From Wyeomyia smithii (Eukaryota; Arthropoda; Insecta; Diptera; Culicidae), in contig NC_073695.1 of the NCBI RefSeq assembly GCF_029784165.1, positions 216,431,493 to 216,495,492 on the forward strand: 64,000 nt of DNA. The letters run 5' to 3'. Position numbers and translations under genes: made by a program. Shown here piece after piece: positions 1 to 12,097 of the stretch. Under the pieces are notes generated by a model. That model had not been told where the DNA came from and did not search any database. It worked only from the letters and a program-made list of their open reading frames with translations. Each line of letters starts with the position of its first letter. Within the stretch, counting starts at the first letter, position 1.

Positions 1-1840
1 AGCTGAAAATTCATGAATGGGAAGAGCCTGGAACTTCAATAAAAAGAAATTATAGAGCAACATGTACACGGACAGCGGCGATTGTTGCCGAACATGTTGC
101 GAAAATGACCTTGTTAAACGCATAAAAATTATGTCATGGAAGATCGCGAAACACGTGCTACCCGTGAACGCGGTACTACAAGGAGCTGCCATTAACCAAC
201 ATAAAATAGCGGTCAGTTTCATTAACGTCCAGCGGCACTCCAGTAGCGAAAGTGGGCAGCAACGGCAGCGTCAGAAGCGGAGGCAAAAAAACAGCACAAA
301 AAAAACTGAACCAACAAACCTGTTTTCGGGGCTCATTCTGAGAAGAAAATAAAGAGCCCAGCTTTGAACTCCAAGCGTGTAATCTGCCACGCCGCGAAAA
401 GTGGCGAAGCGGAAAACTATAGCTTATCAAAGAGGAATATGTAATGAACCTTGTTAACAGTTTGTTTAGCTGCATAACCGGCTCGGATATGAGTAATGGG
501 TGTGCTGGAAAACCAAATTCGGGAGCAAAAAGGAAGTGGTGTTGTGTTGAAGCACCACTTTGCAAAAGTTCGAATCGATGTTGATTGATCGAAATTACTG
601 CGTTTTGGTTTCTCGAGATTTGCAAAACTTTTCCTCTAATGGAAAAGTCTCATCACGGTCGTCTAATCAAATTCAATTGCTACTTTCTGCACAATCTAGA
701 TCGAACCACAGAAATCAATATAGTTTGAGGGCGGTCGTTTCACGTGAAACAAACTGGGCCTGTTCCAAATTCGAGATCGAACAGCGCGCGGAATTGATTT
801 ACACACGTGGAATCGTCCGAGGGCCAGCCTCTCGACCTAGCGGCCGAATCACGGTCAGCGAAGCTGCGCTGGCGGGTAGTCGTCAGCTGGCACACTTTAT
901 CTTGCCCGTCGGCAATTCATTAGGCAAAGTCAGGACCAGGACAGACGTGTGTCAAATTGCACTCGGCCGGCGTGCCAGCTAAGAAGACAATCAGAAAGAA
1001 ACTATCAAAAAATAAAAGGGTATTGAAATATGCGTTCCACGCAGAACGGGGTCACACGGTGTGCGGTCAAGCGTGTGGATTTTGGATCAATTTTTAGCCG
1101 TGGGATAACTTCACTGCGTAGTGTAATATATTACGCTTTTATGAAAGCGTGTCCCGCTGAGGATGTGCATAACTTTGGAGTAAATTTCTTCGGGCCTTAG
1201 GACATATGAGATTGATCAACTTAGATTTCAAACCAATCAAATCTAGAGAAGCACTTGTCTCTGTCCACTAGGTGATCGAATATAGTTTTAGTTTGAAGTT
1301 GTTTAATATTAATCACATTTTTGTTGTTGCAAAATATCAAAATAAGTTTGAAAAAAAAAAACACTGCTGTTGAACATTTTTACTCTTCAAATGTTTTTTT
1401 TTTTAACATTTATTTGGGTAGTGCCTAATAAAAAAAATTCTTAGCTTTCGCAACCGAATTGCTCTATGCAGAATAACTTAAGTTTAAAGTTAGAGCATGT
1501 TTAAGAAGATTATTCCAGAAACCTGAAAGTTGTACAGCTTTAAGTGGATTAACGTTAGGCTATATGCGTAGTGGACGTTAGACTATATTCGTGGATATTT
1601 TTTTTTCATCAAATGTGGCCTTTTATCAGCCCCTGAAATAATCCCTGCAAGGGAAATTATTGATTAACTCTATTAAACCTGAAATAAAGTTTAAAAAAAA
1701 TGTTTTTTTTTTTTCAAATCCAGTTTTATACTTACTATTAACAAAATGGTAGTAAATATTTTTCCAGTCTAGAAATCAATTTTCTACAACTCGTTCATTA
1801 TTTCAGTCAAGTTCTAAGTTGCCATTTTCTTAACATTTCA
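1..1840. other. Unassigned sequence, no gene seen
   Basis: No convincing exon or element was found. A GC-richer patch at about 740-980 stands out from the AT-rich surroundings and begins with a 14-base perfect palindrome around CACGTG. Open frames here have no recognisable domains and overlap on both strands. From 1,280 on, the sequence is AT-rich with A- and T-runs. It could be intron or intergenic DNA. Confidence 0.5.
737..750. promoter_or_regulatory. Palindrome with CACGTG E-box core
   Basis: GTTTCACGTGAAAC reads the same on both strands. CACGTG is the canonical bHLH/bHLH-Zip binding core. It sits at the edge of a GC-richer patch, which is compatible with a regulatory element. Function is inferred from the motif alone; a palindrome of this size can occur by chance. 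Confidence 0.2.
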
Positions 1841-1844
1841 TCAG

Positions 1845-2220
1845 ATCTCTCACCTAGCGGTTAGATCTAGCATTCCTCATGTAAACTTTATTAAATGTTG
1901 AAATAGATTTGAAAAAAAATACATGTGGATAAGTTCTACTGGATTTATTTTTTATTCTTGATAATTTTTTTTCAGTATAACTAAATTTTGTTGTTCATAA
2001 ATTCATTATAATGATCTTATATGTGAATATGAAATTCCGTAACACAGTTAAGCTTATTGATATTATTCTTCTGGAGAATGCCGAATACCAAAAAATAACA
2101 ACATTAAGTTTCTGAAAAACAGCCCAAAGTGACCCAATATGGGTACTCGCGGAAACAGGATGATGTCCAGATGCTTGAGTCCGACCACAGACACCACATT
2201 GAATTCTATGCAAATCTGAG
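1845..2220 (-). repeat. Decayed fragments of the long 125-bp-unit repeat family
   Basis: The stretch around 1,850-1,900 (cacctagcgg, then a cattcctcat block) resembles the outer edge of the long repeat at 34,770-34,810. The block at 2,100-2,215 resembles one unit of the 125-bp array at 35.2-36.2 kb: a tttctgaaaaacagcc segment, then acccaatatgggta, a gatgatg block and a gaccacagacacc block. The orientation matches the 34.8-37.2 kb copy. Divergence is high, so boundaries are approximate. Confidence 0.5.
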
Positions 2221-2667
2221 CTGCATTTTTTGTCTTTTGTTTGTTTGTTTATTTGTTTTTAAGTCGCATGTTTCCAAACATTGAAAAAGTATCGAAAAAA
2301 GGTCGCTTTATAGATTGCGTGTTAAGAGCCCCGAAGATTTTTTTTAAAAGTAAAATTTCAAGATTTTTTTTTCAATTTCAACTTCCAATAGATTAATCGA
2401 AATCTAATGATGAAATAGGACTTCAACTAGCTTTTTGAGTGCATTCGTTTTTTGAGATATTTCAAAATTGAGTTAGCCACGTCCACAATGCTTTGAATAA
2501 CACATATGGTCGGCGTGCAACCAGATCGAACCAAGCGCCACTTTTTTGAAAATTGAGTTTTCAACGCCAGTGGATGTCAAAATTGATAATCTATCTTTCA
2601 TGAAAAAAATGAAATCATTTTAACAGTTTATAATGGTATTATAACATAAACTCTCTGCAGTAGCTTG

Positions 2668-3020
2668 GGGGCCGTTCCTAAACCACGAAGTCATATTTTG
2701 TTCACTTTTTATACCAACCGTACCCCCCCCCCTCCCGTGGTCTTTCGGCCAACCCCCCCCCCTTTGCGACATCAACCACGTAGTCTTTTCATATGTCAAG
2801 TGCCAAAAATTCACCTAAATTTTTTTACATTTATATTATTAAACTTTCAGTACATTCTGTATTTATAAAATGCAAAAGCTTCATTCTTGACTAGGTGGCA
2901 ACAATAAATTATTATTATTATGAGTCAGAAAAAAAGACCACGTGGTCATTTCGTTAACCCCCCTACCCCCGTGCGTGGTCTTTCGTGGTCTTTTGACAAC
3001 CCCCCCCCCCCCCGCTATCC
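2668..3020. repeat. C-run MITE sequence (GGGGCCGTTCC family)
   Basis: The left end GGGGCCGTTCCTAAACCACG is nearly identical to an end of the complete 139-bp MITE at 54,014-54,152. Inside are repeated gtggtcttt blocks each followed by long C-runs (about 2,724, 2,750 and 3,000). A second partial unit starts near 2,937 (gaccacgtggtcatttcg). The right terminal repeat is not present, so this is a truncated or rearranged copy. Confidence 0.7.
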
Positions 3021-3049
3021 AAAAAAAAAAAAAAATTGGGCCGACGCCA

Positions 3050-3712
3050 GATCCGATCAGAACACGGCGTTTTCCCCCTTATGGTTTTTCTTGACGAACG
3101 TCGTGAAATCCGCAGCACTTCATACTATAAATTTTCCCATTCACGATCAGTTCGGAGTAAAAGAAGAGCGGCTTTGACATCCATACGTAGGGGAAGTAAA
3201 ATACGAAGTGCCCTGCCAGTCGTTGCCATCCAGGGTGAGTAAATCTCGTCATCCGTTACCGCCGCCACGTCGTGATTCGCCGGGAAAGTCGATTTGACCA
3301 TCTTAATCAGCTACTACCGCTGCGTCATTCCCTGCAGCTCCTAGAGCAATGGAAGAGGTCGCCGCTTAGTGATATGTATACCCATTTCCGCAAGGTACTT
3401 TTTCACTGTTTGACAGGTTGCACCAACCTCCCGGCCAAGCGCACGCAGCGATGCAGCCATTTTTACCTCGATTTTCCTTTCCAGAATCCTTGGATCTTCT
3501 TGTTGCTTAGAGTCATCAGCCGACCGGAACCTTTCTTTTGATGCTCTGATTGTTGTCCCATAGTTCCAGGATGTTGTAGATGCGAGGACAGGCGTATTCG
3601 GCGTTAACAAAGTGCCGCAAGATGTTCGTTTTTGACGCGGCGTGATACCGTTCTTGTACGCATATACATTTGAACAGAGTTGTTTTACTGTTTTCGCTAT
3701 CTGCTGACTCAT
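3050..3712 (-). pseudogene. maT-like Tc1/mariner transposase remnant, N-terminal half
   Basis: The minus strand from 3,712 encodes 123 residues with a helix-turn-helix-like segment near the end (REVGATCQTVKKYLAEMGI), then a basic KRRP stretch, as in the DNA-binding part of IS630/Tc1/mariner transposases. After a stop at about 3,344, another frame reads VTDDEIYS at about 3,260, resembling the first catalytic aspartate block (DDE-x-Y) of maT-type enzymes. The second and third catalytic blocks are absent. A full transposase would be roughly 340-380 residues, so this is a dead fragment. Other maT-like pieces lie at 26.7, 40.6-41.5 and 56.5-57.0 kb. The family call rests on motif recognition by eye. 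Confidence 0.55.
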
Positions 3713-4071
3713 GGGCTACTATGACAGATGCGACATGGGTATTTTCATTAGTGCTTTAAGGTAAACCCATTAAAATCGGCAATTTTCTCCAAGCAACAAA
3801 GCTCTTATTGACATCCTTTCCCTCTAGAAGGAGGACGTGGCGTATAGACGTATTGATCCTTCAAAAAGTATTCAGCCAATAAGCTTGTACAATGAGAATG
3901 GTCCGTCAATCCTTGTCACATTCAATTGAATTATTGTGTAAGTTCACTGATTCCAGTTTAAGCAGTTTTAGCAGACATGCGTACATAAAATGTTATCCTT
4001 CATGTAAGTATGATAAAGCCAGTAAGTTGTTCGGTCGAGACTATTTGTATCAATAGAATTGTTGCGCTAGC

Positions 4072-4180
4072 TTGGCCATTGTCCTGTAAACTTAATAGTT
4101 GGCTGCAAATTCTGTATACAATAAACAGAAAGTTTAACTTTCGACACCGAAATAATAGTACCTAAGCTTTGCTTTTTCGG
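4072..4180 (+). repeat. tRNA-derived SINE, 3' part only
   Basis: The run cattgtcctgtaaacttaa, then gttggctgcaaattctgtat and a cctaagctttgcttttt end, matches the non-tRNA 3' half of the SINEs at 41,521 and 42,822. The tRNA-like head with pol III boxes is missing. This fits the 5' truncation usual for elements copied by target-primed reverse transcription. Confidence 0.6.
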
Positions 4181-7100
4181 TTCCCTCGTTGGACTTCCTA
4201 AGAAATCTAATTGCATTCTATAATATGATAATACATCTGAAAACAAATCGAACTTTTTCTTCATATTTTAATTAAGCGATAAATACAGATTGTTGATTCC
4301 ATAACCATTTGATTCCATAACCATTTTTTTATGATATAAATATGGTGCAGCAAAAAATGTTATCGTTGCCGTTATAAAAACATTATGATACTATTTCAGG
4401 TTTACCCAATCACAGTGGATCACCCTTATGTTCACGTTAAGAGGAATCTGTCATTACGCATTCATCAATAATGTAATTCAAAAAACACTTTGAACTGAAG
4501 TTAAAACAGTTTTTTACCGAACATACTCGTCCTGAACCATTATAATCTATAAAAAACATCAAGATCGTGAAATTTAAAAAGGTCTGTGAAATTTTGTTTT
4601 CAAATCCGTTAGGGGCAAGATGTCCCTATGTGAGTTCAAAACGCTCCACAACAAAAGCTCAGAATTCGTCGCAACAAAGCGCATGCGCAAATGTGTTATT
4701 ATCTGAGTGCAACAAAATCACAATCACTTTCATCAGTGGCACGTTTAATTGCTGTTAAATTGATGATAAAACACAATATTTAACCTTTAAAAATGAAATG
4801 CTTTATTCGCTTGAATTTTAAAATTGTTTTCGTTTAGTTTCAGCGCAAATTAAACATAAAATCTAATAAAACTAGAAAACGTTTTAAGATATACGATAAC
4901 AAAAATTAACCCGCGTCAAATAGTTTTATAAAAATCGTTCAAACTATATGACTAATAATGTGATCAAGTATCTTTACATTGGCTGCTGGATACTAAGAAC
5001 TTCGTTCATAGGAAAATCACTTTACAGCTACGTAGTATTGTTATTATTAATAGCTGGGGGCACAGGAATGGTTGAACCTGTGTTAACCAGTGTTTTTTAT
5101 GCAGGTATATAGAAGCTGCAAAACAATCTTTTTCTGTCGCAATAATCACGTTTACGCTTTACTGAAAACACATATTTACATTTTACACTGAACTTTGCGA
5201 CTGAAATTTTCATTCAATTACCTAAAAGAATAAAATATAGGGTTTCATTTTTGAGATTATTAGTTAAGTCATAATCGCGTGAGACCCTGGACTTTTGACC
5301 AAGTATTATTGCAATGGAGAAAATATAAGTACTGAAGTACTGGAATTTTGAGGTTATAAATCAGGTTTACTTGGTAGTGTCCTCCCCTAGGATAATCAGA
5401 AATTTCCAATCCAATCTGGAAGAGATGTGAATAGTTATGAAAAGAAAAGAGTAGATATGTAAAGTCTCTTTTCCAAATCATTATTGAAAGAATAATGTCC
5501 AATATTTTTCATCGTCCTTAAATTATTATTATCTTCTTTCTCTGTACTTTCATTTATTTAAAGTTGAAACTTTCCTCCGTCTCAACTCCTTGCATACAAA
5601 ACGTCATCTGCAGCTTCATCTCATTCAACATTACATCGATATAAAATTCTTGTAGGTACAGTTACCATCTAACGGATCGGTTCTTTCATTACCATGCTTG
5701 CCCCCAAGCCAACGTATGCTATTCTAAGGGCACTGCATGTGAAAAATATTTATCGGTTCTACGACTGCAGTTATAGAGGAAGTTAATGCTTTCCACTCAC
5801 CCATCACCGTTCATTGCCAATGGGAATTTTAAACTTTATACACGATATACAGTTTTTTGCGTCTTTAGAAGTCGATCTTATAACTGAAACTTAAACATAC
5901 ATTTTCGTTTTTGATCATGTCGAGAAATGACATTTTTCAAAGAGTTTGATATGAATAGTCAAAACTCAATGGGGATAATAAACACGGCTGCAAACGAGCT
6001 GCTGCTGCTGATCTGCCATAATCCAACACGAATTCGAACCAGTTCTATTGATTTCGATTCCAGGTGAAAGCCCATATCAATAAACCAATTTCCATCCGTG
6101 AGACCGTCGTAAATACATATATTTTCGCTGACGTTGCTGTTCCCCGTCGACGAAGATAGCCCAGACCCCTGCTGCTGAGCCGAGATAGGTACATAGGAAA
6201 GATACGTCGCGCGAAATTAACGATCAGGAAACAAATTTACTGTTATATAACTTGACTGCTCCCATTTGATGATGCCGATTATCAGGCGAACGGTAAGTTT
6301 AAGTTTTGTCTTTAGTGGATGGTATTTATACGCTATTTATTGCTGCTTTTAGGTTTAATTCCGGATTGTGAATGCATTAGAGAGTTTATAAAATGATGGG
6401 AGAGGGTTAGTCCAAACTAATAAATAGTTGACTGCATGGTAAACTAATATCGTTAATCATCTTCGACAGTTGTAAACGTAGCATCTGCCAATGAATGATA
6501 TGCTTCCCAAATTAAGGCACATCATCGGAAGGAGCTCAATAAAACTATCCATTTCGTGTCCACCGGGTTCGAGTTTACCTTCATACGTGACCCGATAAAT
6601 TGCTATACAGCACTTTTACACTAGGTGGTGGGATGAGAGAAGAACAGTTATTTCCAGACCCATCGTGGAGCACGCGAAAGCCCGCTCATGTGTGCAGTGT
6701 TTTACTTTTTACCCGTACTTGGGTTTATCTACTACGTATTGCCCACAAGGAAGAAGAAGAGAGAGAGAGAACCAGTTCTACCAGGTGACAGCTAAATTAC
6801 TCGTGCCGTAATTTGCCTTTAAACTATTCTACACGCCATCGGCCGGTCGTTTGGCCCTTTCCCGAAGGCATCCGACTGCATCACATGGCGGAGGCTGTTT
6901 CCATCCATGCAACAGGCAAGTTCAATGGAAAGAAGAAAGACTCTCTAATAGCACTTGGGCCGAGCCTATTATGGGTTGCTCAGGCCTACATTAAACCTGC
7001 ACAAGAAGCTGCCAGTGACCAGCTTCATGCTCTGGCTAGAGGGATAAACAGTGCATAAAACTTCCCATGAACTTGTCACCATTTCAATTATCTAAAGTTT

Positions 7101-8975
7101 ACTGCAGCATATTATTTACTTATGCACTGCCCTGGAGAGACATGTTGCTATTTGTTTTTATGCGGTAATATTCTACAGTAACAGTGATAAAAATCGTTCC
7201 GAATCTCAGTAGGACGGTTACACTACTTTTAGGTGAAGTAAAATAAAAATGTGTTCCGCTAATGTCACAATAAATTAATAGCCCTATTTCAAGGCCCTTA
7301 GTTAATAAGGTAGTAAACAGTTAACAAGCCGAACGGCTGTTATTTTCTGCTCAACTGACTTGTGGAAGTTATGTGCCGTTGCACTTTTTTATTACCCAAT
7401 GTGTAACAGGAGATGCAGTTTCATAAATGGTGCTGAAACCACAGACCTATTTATTATTCGTAGACATGATGTAATTTCGACAGATAAGTTAGTATCATAA
7501 AACGAGTTTTTAAGAGCAATATTACCAGATTTAAGTTAACAATACATAAGCTATACATGCGTCCTCAATCTTCGCAAAAAAACCCGCACCAGTGCCTGGT
7601 CTAGGAAACACGATGGTTTTCCCTTCTGGCTCCTACTCTCTTGCTGTAATCTACTCTAAAGTTTTCCGTGCCCAAGTCAAAAGTTCAAGTTCGCGAGGCA
7701 TTATTCGTGTCGCTCCAACTGTCTTCAGACAAGCCTTGGTGGGGGGAGGATGATTCTGCATATATCGATTGATTGCCAGTTTGCTGGAAAGCGTTTCCAT
7801 TCGAGCATCATGGACGTGAGATGGACACTTCAATTGAAGAAAATCTAACTGTACCTCGAAGAGAAAATAAAACAGACACCAGAAAACTAAGCGCGCAGCA
7901 GCGACGACGGGAGCGAAAATAAAACTTTTACTTGCTAAACGCTGATGGGTTAAGCTGAGGATGGCAGAAGATTGCAATTGTCGATAGATAGGTCACTTGG
8001 ACAGACCGCCGGGTACACTTGGGGGCCAATGCATGGTTGGGCGGTTACGGTCGCATGGGGGTATTTCGAACGTGATTACGTTCTCTGGTATTAGTAAGCA
8101 CTTCAATCACTTTTCCCGGATTGCAGTGGAAGGCTTTATGTTTTTTTTTTTCATTTTTCTCCCTACAGGTCACCGTTGTTGTTCCTCAGTCTCTACTGTA
8201 CTATCAAGCTTTTGTTCCGACTAGTCAAGTATCATTAACATTCCTTATAATCAGTTATTTCAATCACTCATATGTACGTGCATTACTGGTTATTTCTTAA
8301 AGATCAATAGGAGGCATTCTGAACTGGATGTAATTGATAAGTATTGATATCATTAGTATAAAAAATCTGAACCACAAGGCAAGGCAAGTGTGTGTCACTG
8401 TTTCATGCGGTAGACCGCAGCTAGAGCAAAACACACAGCCTAGACAGAAGCGATAAAACAACACTAGAGCAGAGAAACCTGTTGTCTGAAGATCTCCGAT
8501 CGTCGAGTGGTTTGATTGTAAACAGAAACATGTAAACAACCTATATGTGCATGAAACAAAACACGCAATATTGCAATCTACTTTCGATGGACCTGGTGTA
8601 CTACTTATGATACCACCAATGTTTGGGCCGAACTAAAGTAAGCTTGTTTATATTTACTTACTGCACATGCGAAGTGAATCTTCAAGTGAATACGGTACGA
8701 AACATACCTGAAAGAAGAGAGAATAATAATATGTTAAAGCAGTTTTGAAACACATGTTCTTACTATTAGAATCGGAAGACACTGTCACTCTGAAGTAAGT
8801 TTGTATTTACCTAATACCGAATGCGGAAAGCGCTCGAACCTGAATTGTACCCTCACAAAATGTGGATGAGAACAGTAGATGCAACGAAAATCATGATATT
8901 TCACTACGCATTGTGGCGTAAAGCACTTGAAAAAGCATACTGGAAATACAACCATTTCAGAGCTAAGCTAGACCA
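4181..8975. other. Long stretch with no recognised gene
   Basis: No recognisable domain or element was found. A short GA-rich tract lies at about 6,745-6,772. Somewhat GC-richer patches at 6,600-7,060 and 7,650-8,060 contain open frames of 62-108 codons with no family resemblance. Most of it reads like intron or intergenic DNA. Confidence 0.5.
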
Positions 8976-9258
8976 GACCACTATGAAAAAAAGATTGATT
9001 ATAGCTTTTTACCCGTTCCTGTGAATTTTTGTGCTCTTTGCTAGACCAGAAGTGCGTAAAGTCTTCAGAGACTGGAATGAAGAGCAAACGCTGAAGCGAC
9101 GAACCCGGCGAACAATTACTCTGCGGCTTTTTGACGCACTTCCATTTATGCTAGGGGCACCAGAAATTCACAGGAACAGCTAAACGGCTCTTATTTTTCT
9201 TCTTTTTTCATTTTGAGCTCTTGGGTATTTTTTTCCGTTTTTGTTGACCACTATGAAA
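8976..9258. repeat. Palindromic MITE fragment between 13-bp direct repeats
   Basis: An inverted repeat runs from the block around cccgttcctgtgaattt (about 9,011-9,030) to its complement aaattcacaggaacag (about 9,165-9,181). It has an inner aagtgcgtaaag / gacgcactt pair. It belongs to the CACTGG-ended MITE family seen at 37.3, 38.6, 40.5 and 43.0 kb, but lacks those ends. GACCACTATGAAA occurs at 8,976-8,988 and again at 9,246-9,258, directly flanking it. Confidence 0.6.
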
Positions 9259-10020
9259 TGGCAAAGCTTACTGAAGAGGAATTTCAAGAGAGCGAGGAAA
9301 AAATGAAACCCTTTATTTCATGTATAAACGATTGACAATGTTCTATTCTGGAAACATGCTACTCGGAAATTTCAAAAGGAGGAATTTGTTGTATACTAAC
9401 TCTTTCGTACGGCACCGTAAACCATAAATAAACAAATTTGTCTTACCGGAATAGCTGGAAGTAACCCAAACTATTCATTTTGTAAACGGGTTGGCTTTCG
9501 TCAACCTCGTTACCACAATATAAAAGAAAAGTTCTTCGCTTTCGACTCCGCAGAATCAACTGTGTTATATGGTTTGTTACGTGAAACGTTTGTTACATTT
9601 GTTTGTTAAAAATAATTTAAAATTCAGTTAAAAACCAGCTAGACCAGAAAAGCCGTACATGGAAAAAATCCGTTAAAATAAGCCTTAAAAGGGCTGAGAA
9701 ACGCACCAAATTAACAGAAAACGGTAAAAAAGAAATTGATTCCAAATTTTGTTGTTAATGGTTTCAAAATTGGAAGAGACTAAAAGCAAAAATCATTACA
9801 AATATTGCTGAGAATTTTTTGTTGAAAAAAGAACTGAAATGTTAATCTCATATAAATTGTTGAAAAAAAATTTATAACTTCTGTTCAAACCAGTAAAGAA
9901 ATCAAAATACTCACAAACGTCACAAACTACGCTTCAAATAACTAAAATCACTATTAACGTCGCAGCACTAAATCGAAATCGCGACTTTCGTTGCGCGCGA
10001 CTTTTCGCTGGGACTTTAAA

Positions 10021-10100
10021 TATCCTTACGTGGGAAGCAGTGCGCTGTATAGCATATCAGATGCGCTATACAGCGCACTATTTGCGACGTAAGGTATAAT
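10021..10100. repeat. Small hairpin element
   Basis: AGTGCGCTGTATAGC at 10,039-10,053 is perfectly complementary to 10,065-10,079, leaving an 11-base loop. The flanks are also inverted: ccttacgt (about 10,024) and acgtaagg (about 10,087). The whole could be a very small MITE or foldback. Confidence 0.6.
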
Positions 10101-10710
10101 GTGCGGCATGAGAGTAAAATCAATTGTCGCCAGTCGACAACTACAATTTTCAACTAAATGGATAATATACCAAAAAAAAAAAAAAAACAACACATTAGAA
10201 TCCAAAATTTGCTCTAGAATGACTTCTAGCAAATTAAAATTAAAACACTGGAAATAGTTCAAAATCTAGCTCAAAATTCCTGAAAAGAGCTTGTGAAATA
10301 CAAAAAATTACCAAGATTTCTAATATAGCAAATAAGACACAAAAATAAAAAGGATTCAAAGGTTAGCTCAGTATGGCTGGAAGCTACTATAGAAGCTATT
10401 CCAAATCAATCTCAAACATCTTTTAGAGATAGTATAAAAGCACATAAAAGCCTATGCTGAGAAATATCCCTAAAATCCACAAGAATTCGAAAACAAAATA
10501 ATTCTTAATCTAATCAGAATATCTTCGAATTCAACCGAGAACTACTTTGAGATATTTACGGAAAATAAAAAGGCATGATTTCAAAATTACCTGAAAACGA
10601 CTAAAAGCGAAAAAGAATTGAGCCTGAAAACCAAAAAAATATTGCATAGCAAAAAAAATATACCAAAGCAGAAATGGATCAAATCTAGTTAAAAGAATTC
10701 TAAAAGTCAG

Positions 10711-11375
10711 ATCAACCAATAGTTTTTTTTCCCTGGCGCTACATTCCGATTCGAAACTCGACCTTCTGTTTCTTATATGCACACAGACTACGCAGCCAAC
10801 TGTTTAGTGTACAGGACAATTGCGGGGGTAGCGCTACGATCCTACTGGCACTAATGTCGTTTTCGTTTTCGCGGTGTAGCTACACTTTTCTCCGGGCAGC
10901 TTCAAATAAAACATTTTCAGTGTCGTTGCATTGGTATGCGTAATAATGGGATAGCTGTCAATTCGTTTTTTTTGGTCATGATCGCATTCGTCATTTTGTC
11001 TCGTTTCCATTTCATATGTCCATCTCGCAAATGTGCTGAAAAAAATTCACCTGACACTTTACCACGTGGAACGAGAACCAAAACAAACCAGTTTTGACAC
11101 ATACGTGTGAATGTGTTGGTAACTTCCTACAGTACACTCTGCTTTTTTCGGGTGTCGTCAGGGACAGAAAAAGTGTAGTCAGAGACAGAAAAAGGGTAGT
11201 CCGAAAAGTCAAATAAAACATTTACGGTGTCAAAAGTGTCGTTTGAGTGTAGCTACACCGCGAAAACGAAAACGACATAACAGTACCTCCCGAGCCGAGA
11301 CTCGAACCCACGACAACTGGTTTGTTAGACCAACATCGTACCTCGAGACCAACTGGGAGGTATATCAACCAGTAG
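10711..11375 (-). mobile_element. tRNA-derived SINE, split by a MITE
   Basis: Reading on the minus strand, the tRNA-like head lies at about 11,363-11,290 with a B-box-like GTTCGAGTCTCGGCTCGGGA. The 3' part (tgtcctgtacacta, gttggctgcgtagtctgtgt) lies at 10,850-10,735, ending in an A-run (T-run on the plus strand). Near-identical 12-bp flanks ATCAACCAATAG (10,711-10,722) and ATCAACCAGTAG (11,364-11,375) look like the target duplication. A 423-bp MITE sits inside. SINEs of this type depend on a LINE for mobility. Confidence 0.75.
10855..11277. mobile_element. PIF/Harbinger-type MITE inside the SINE
   Basis: The ends are perfect 32-bp inverted repeats starting TGTCGTTTTCGTTTTCGCGG. They are flanked by the direct repeat TAA at 10,852-10,854 and 11,278-11,280. 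Joining the flanks with one TAA restores the SINE sequence (cactaacagt) seen in other copies. A 3-bp TWA duplication is typical of PIF/Harbinger. The inside is non-coding. Confidence 0.8.
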
Positions 11376-11439
11376 TAAAATAATCAAAAATGCACCCTGA
11401 AATAACTGGCAGTGGTGAAACATAGTAAAATAAAAAAAA

Positions 11440-11560
11440 CAGACCCCAGGTAGCTCGTTCCATACCGGAATTTGACTTTCAGTTTATTCTACACAAACTT
11501 CGCAGCAAACCGTTAGAGTTTACAGGAAAATTGCGAGACTGGCACTACGATCCTATTGAG
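11440..11560 (-). repeat. tRNA-derived SINE fragment, 3' part
   Basis: The minus strand matches the 3' half of the SINE family: the complement of ctacacaaacttcgcagc and of gtttacaggaaaattgcg, ending in the A-run side at about 11,430. The head is missing. It lies only 70 bp from the split SINE. Confidence 0.6.
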
Positions 11561-12097
11561 GCCATAACCTTAAACATATCTTGCACTTTTAGATAACAGA
11601 ACGTCAAAAAAAAAACCCCGAATTACTTAAAAACGTAAAGCAGTTTAAAGGCCACAACAACAACCAATTTCAAAGCTGAAAAAAAACGTTTGAAAAAAAA
11701 AACAACTAAAAAACTGATCTCATATTAGTATATAATAAGCATTATATTAAATCAGAAAAAATAACAAACTCAAGAAAAACTATATCAAACTTGATTTTAA
11801 ATGCATAAAACTGTAGTGAATGAAGCTTGTAACATCTAAAAACACCTTGAAAGGTTTGAAAGAATAAAAATGTATGAACTCCGAATTCAGCTCAAAATAG
11901 TTGAAAAATATTTGTGAAGTATAGATAAAAACAACAATACCAATAATGGTTTGAAACGCCTAAAATTAACAGAAAAAAAAACAAAAATTTATTGAAAAAA
12001 AAAATTCTTGAGTGACAAAAACAGAAGAAAAATTAACAAAAAATTGCACAAAAACAGAACAAACGAAATTACACAAATGTTCCAGATTACTACACGG

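Noticed and set aside
11285..11363. tRNA-like sequence that could be taken for a tRNA gene
   Set aside because: The A- and B-box regions are followed by a SINE body and flanked by a target duplication. No proper acceptor stem was seen, and several copies exist.
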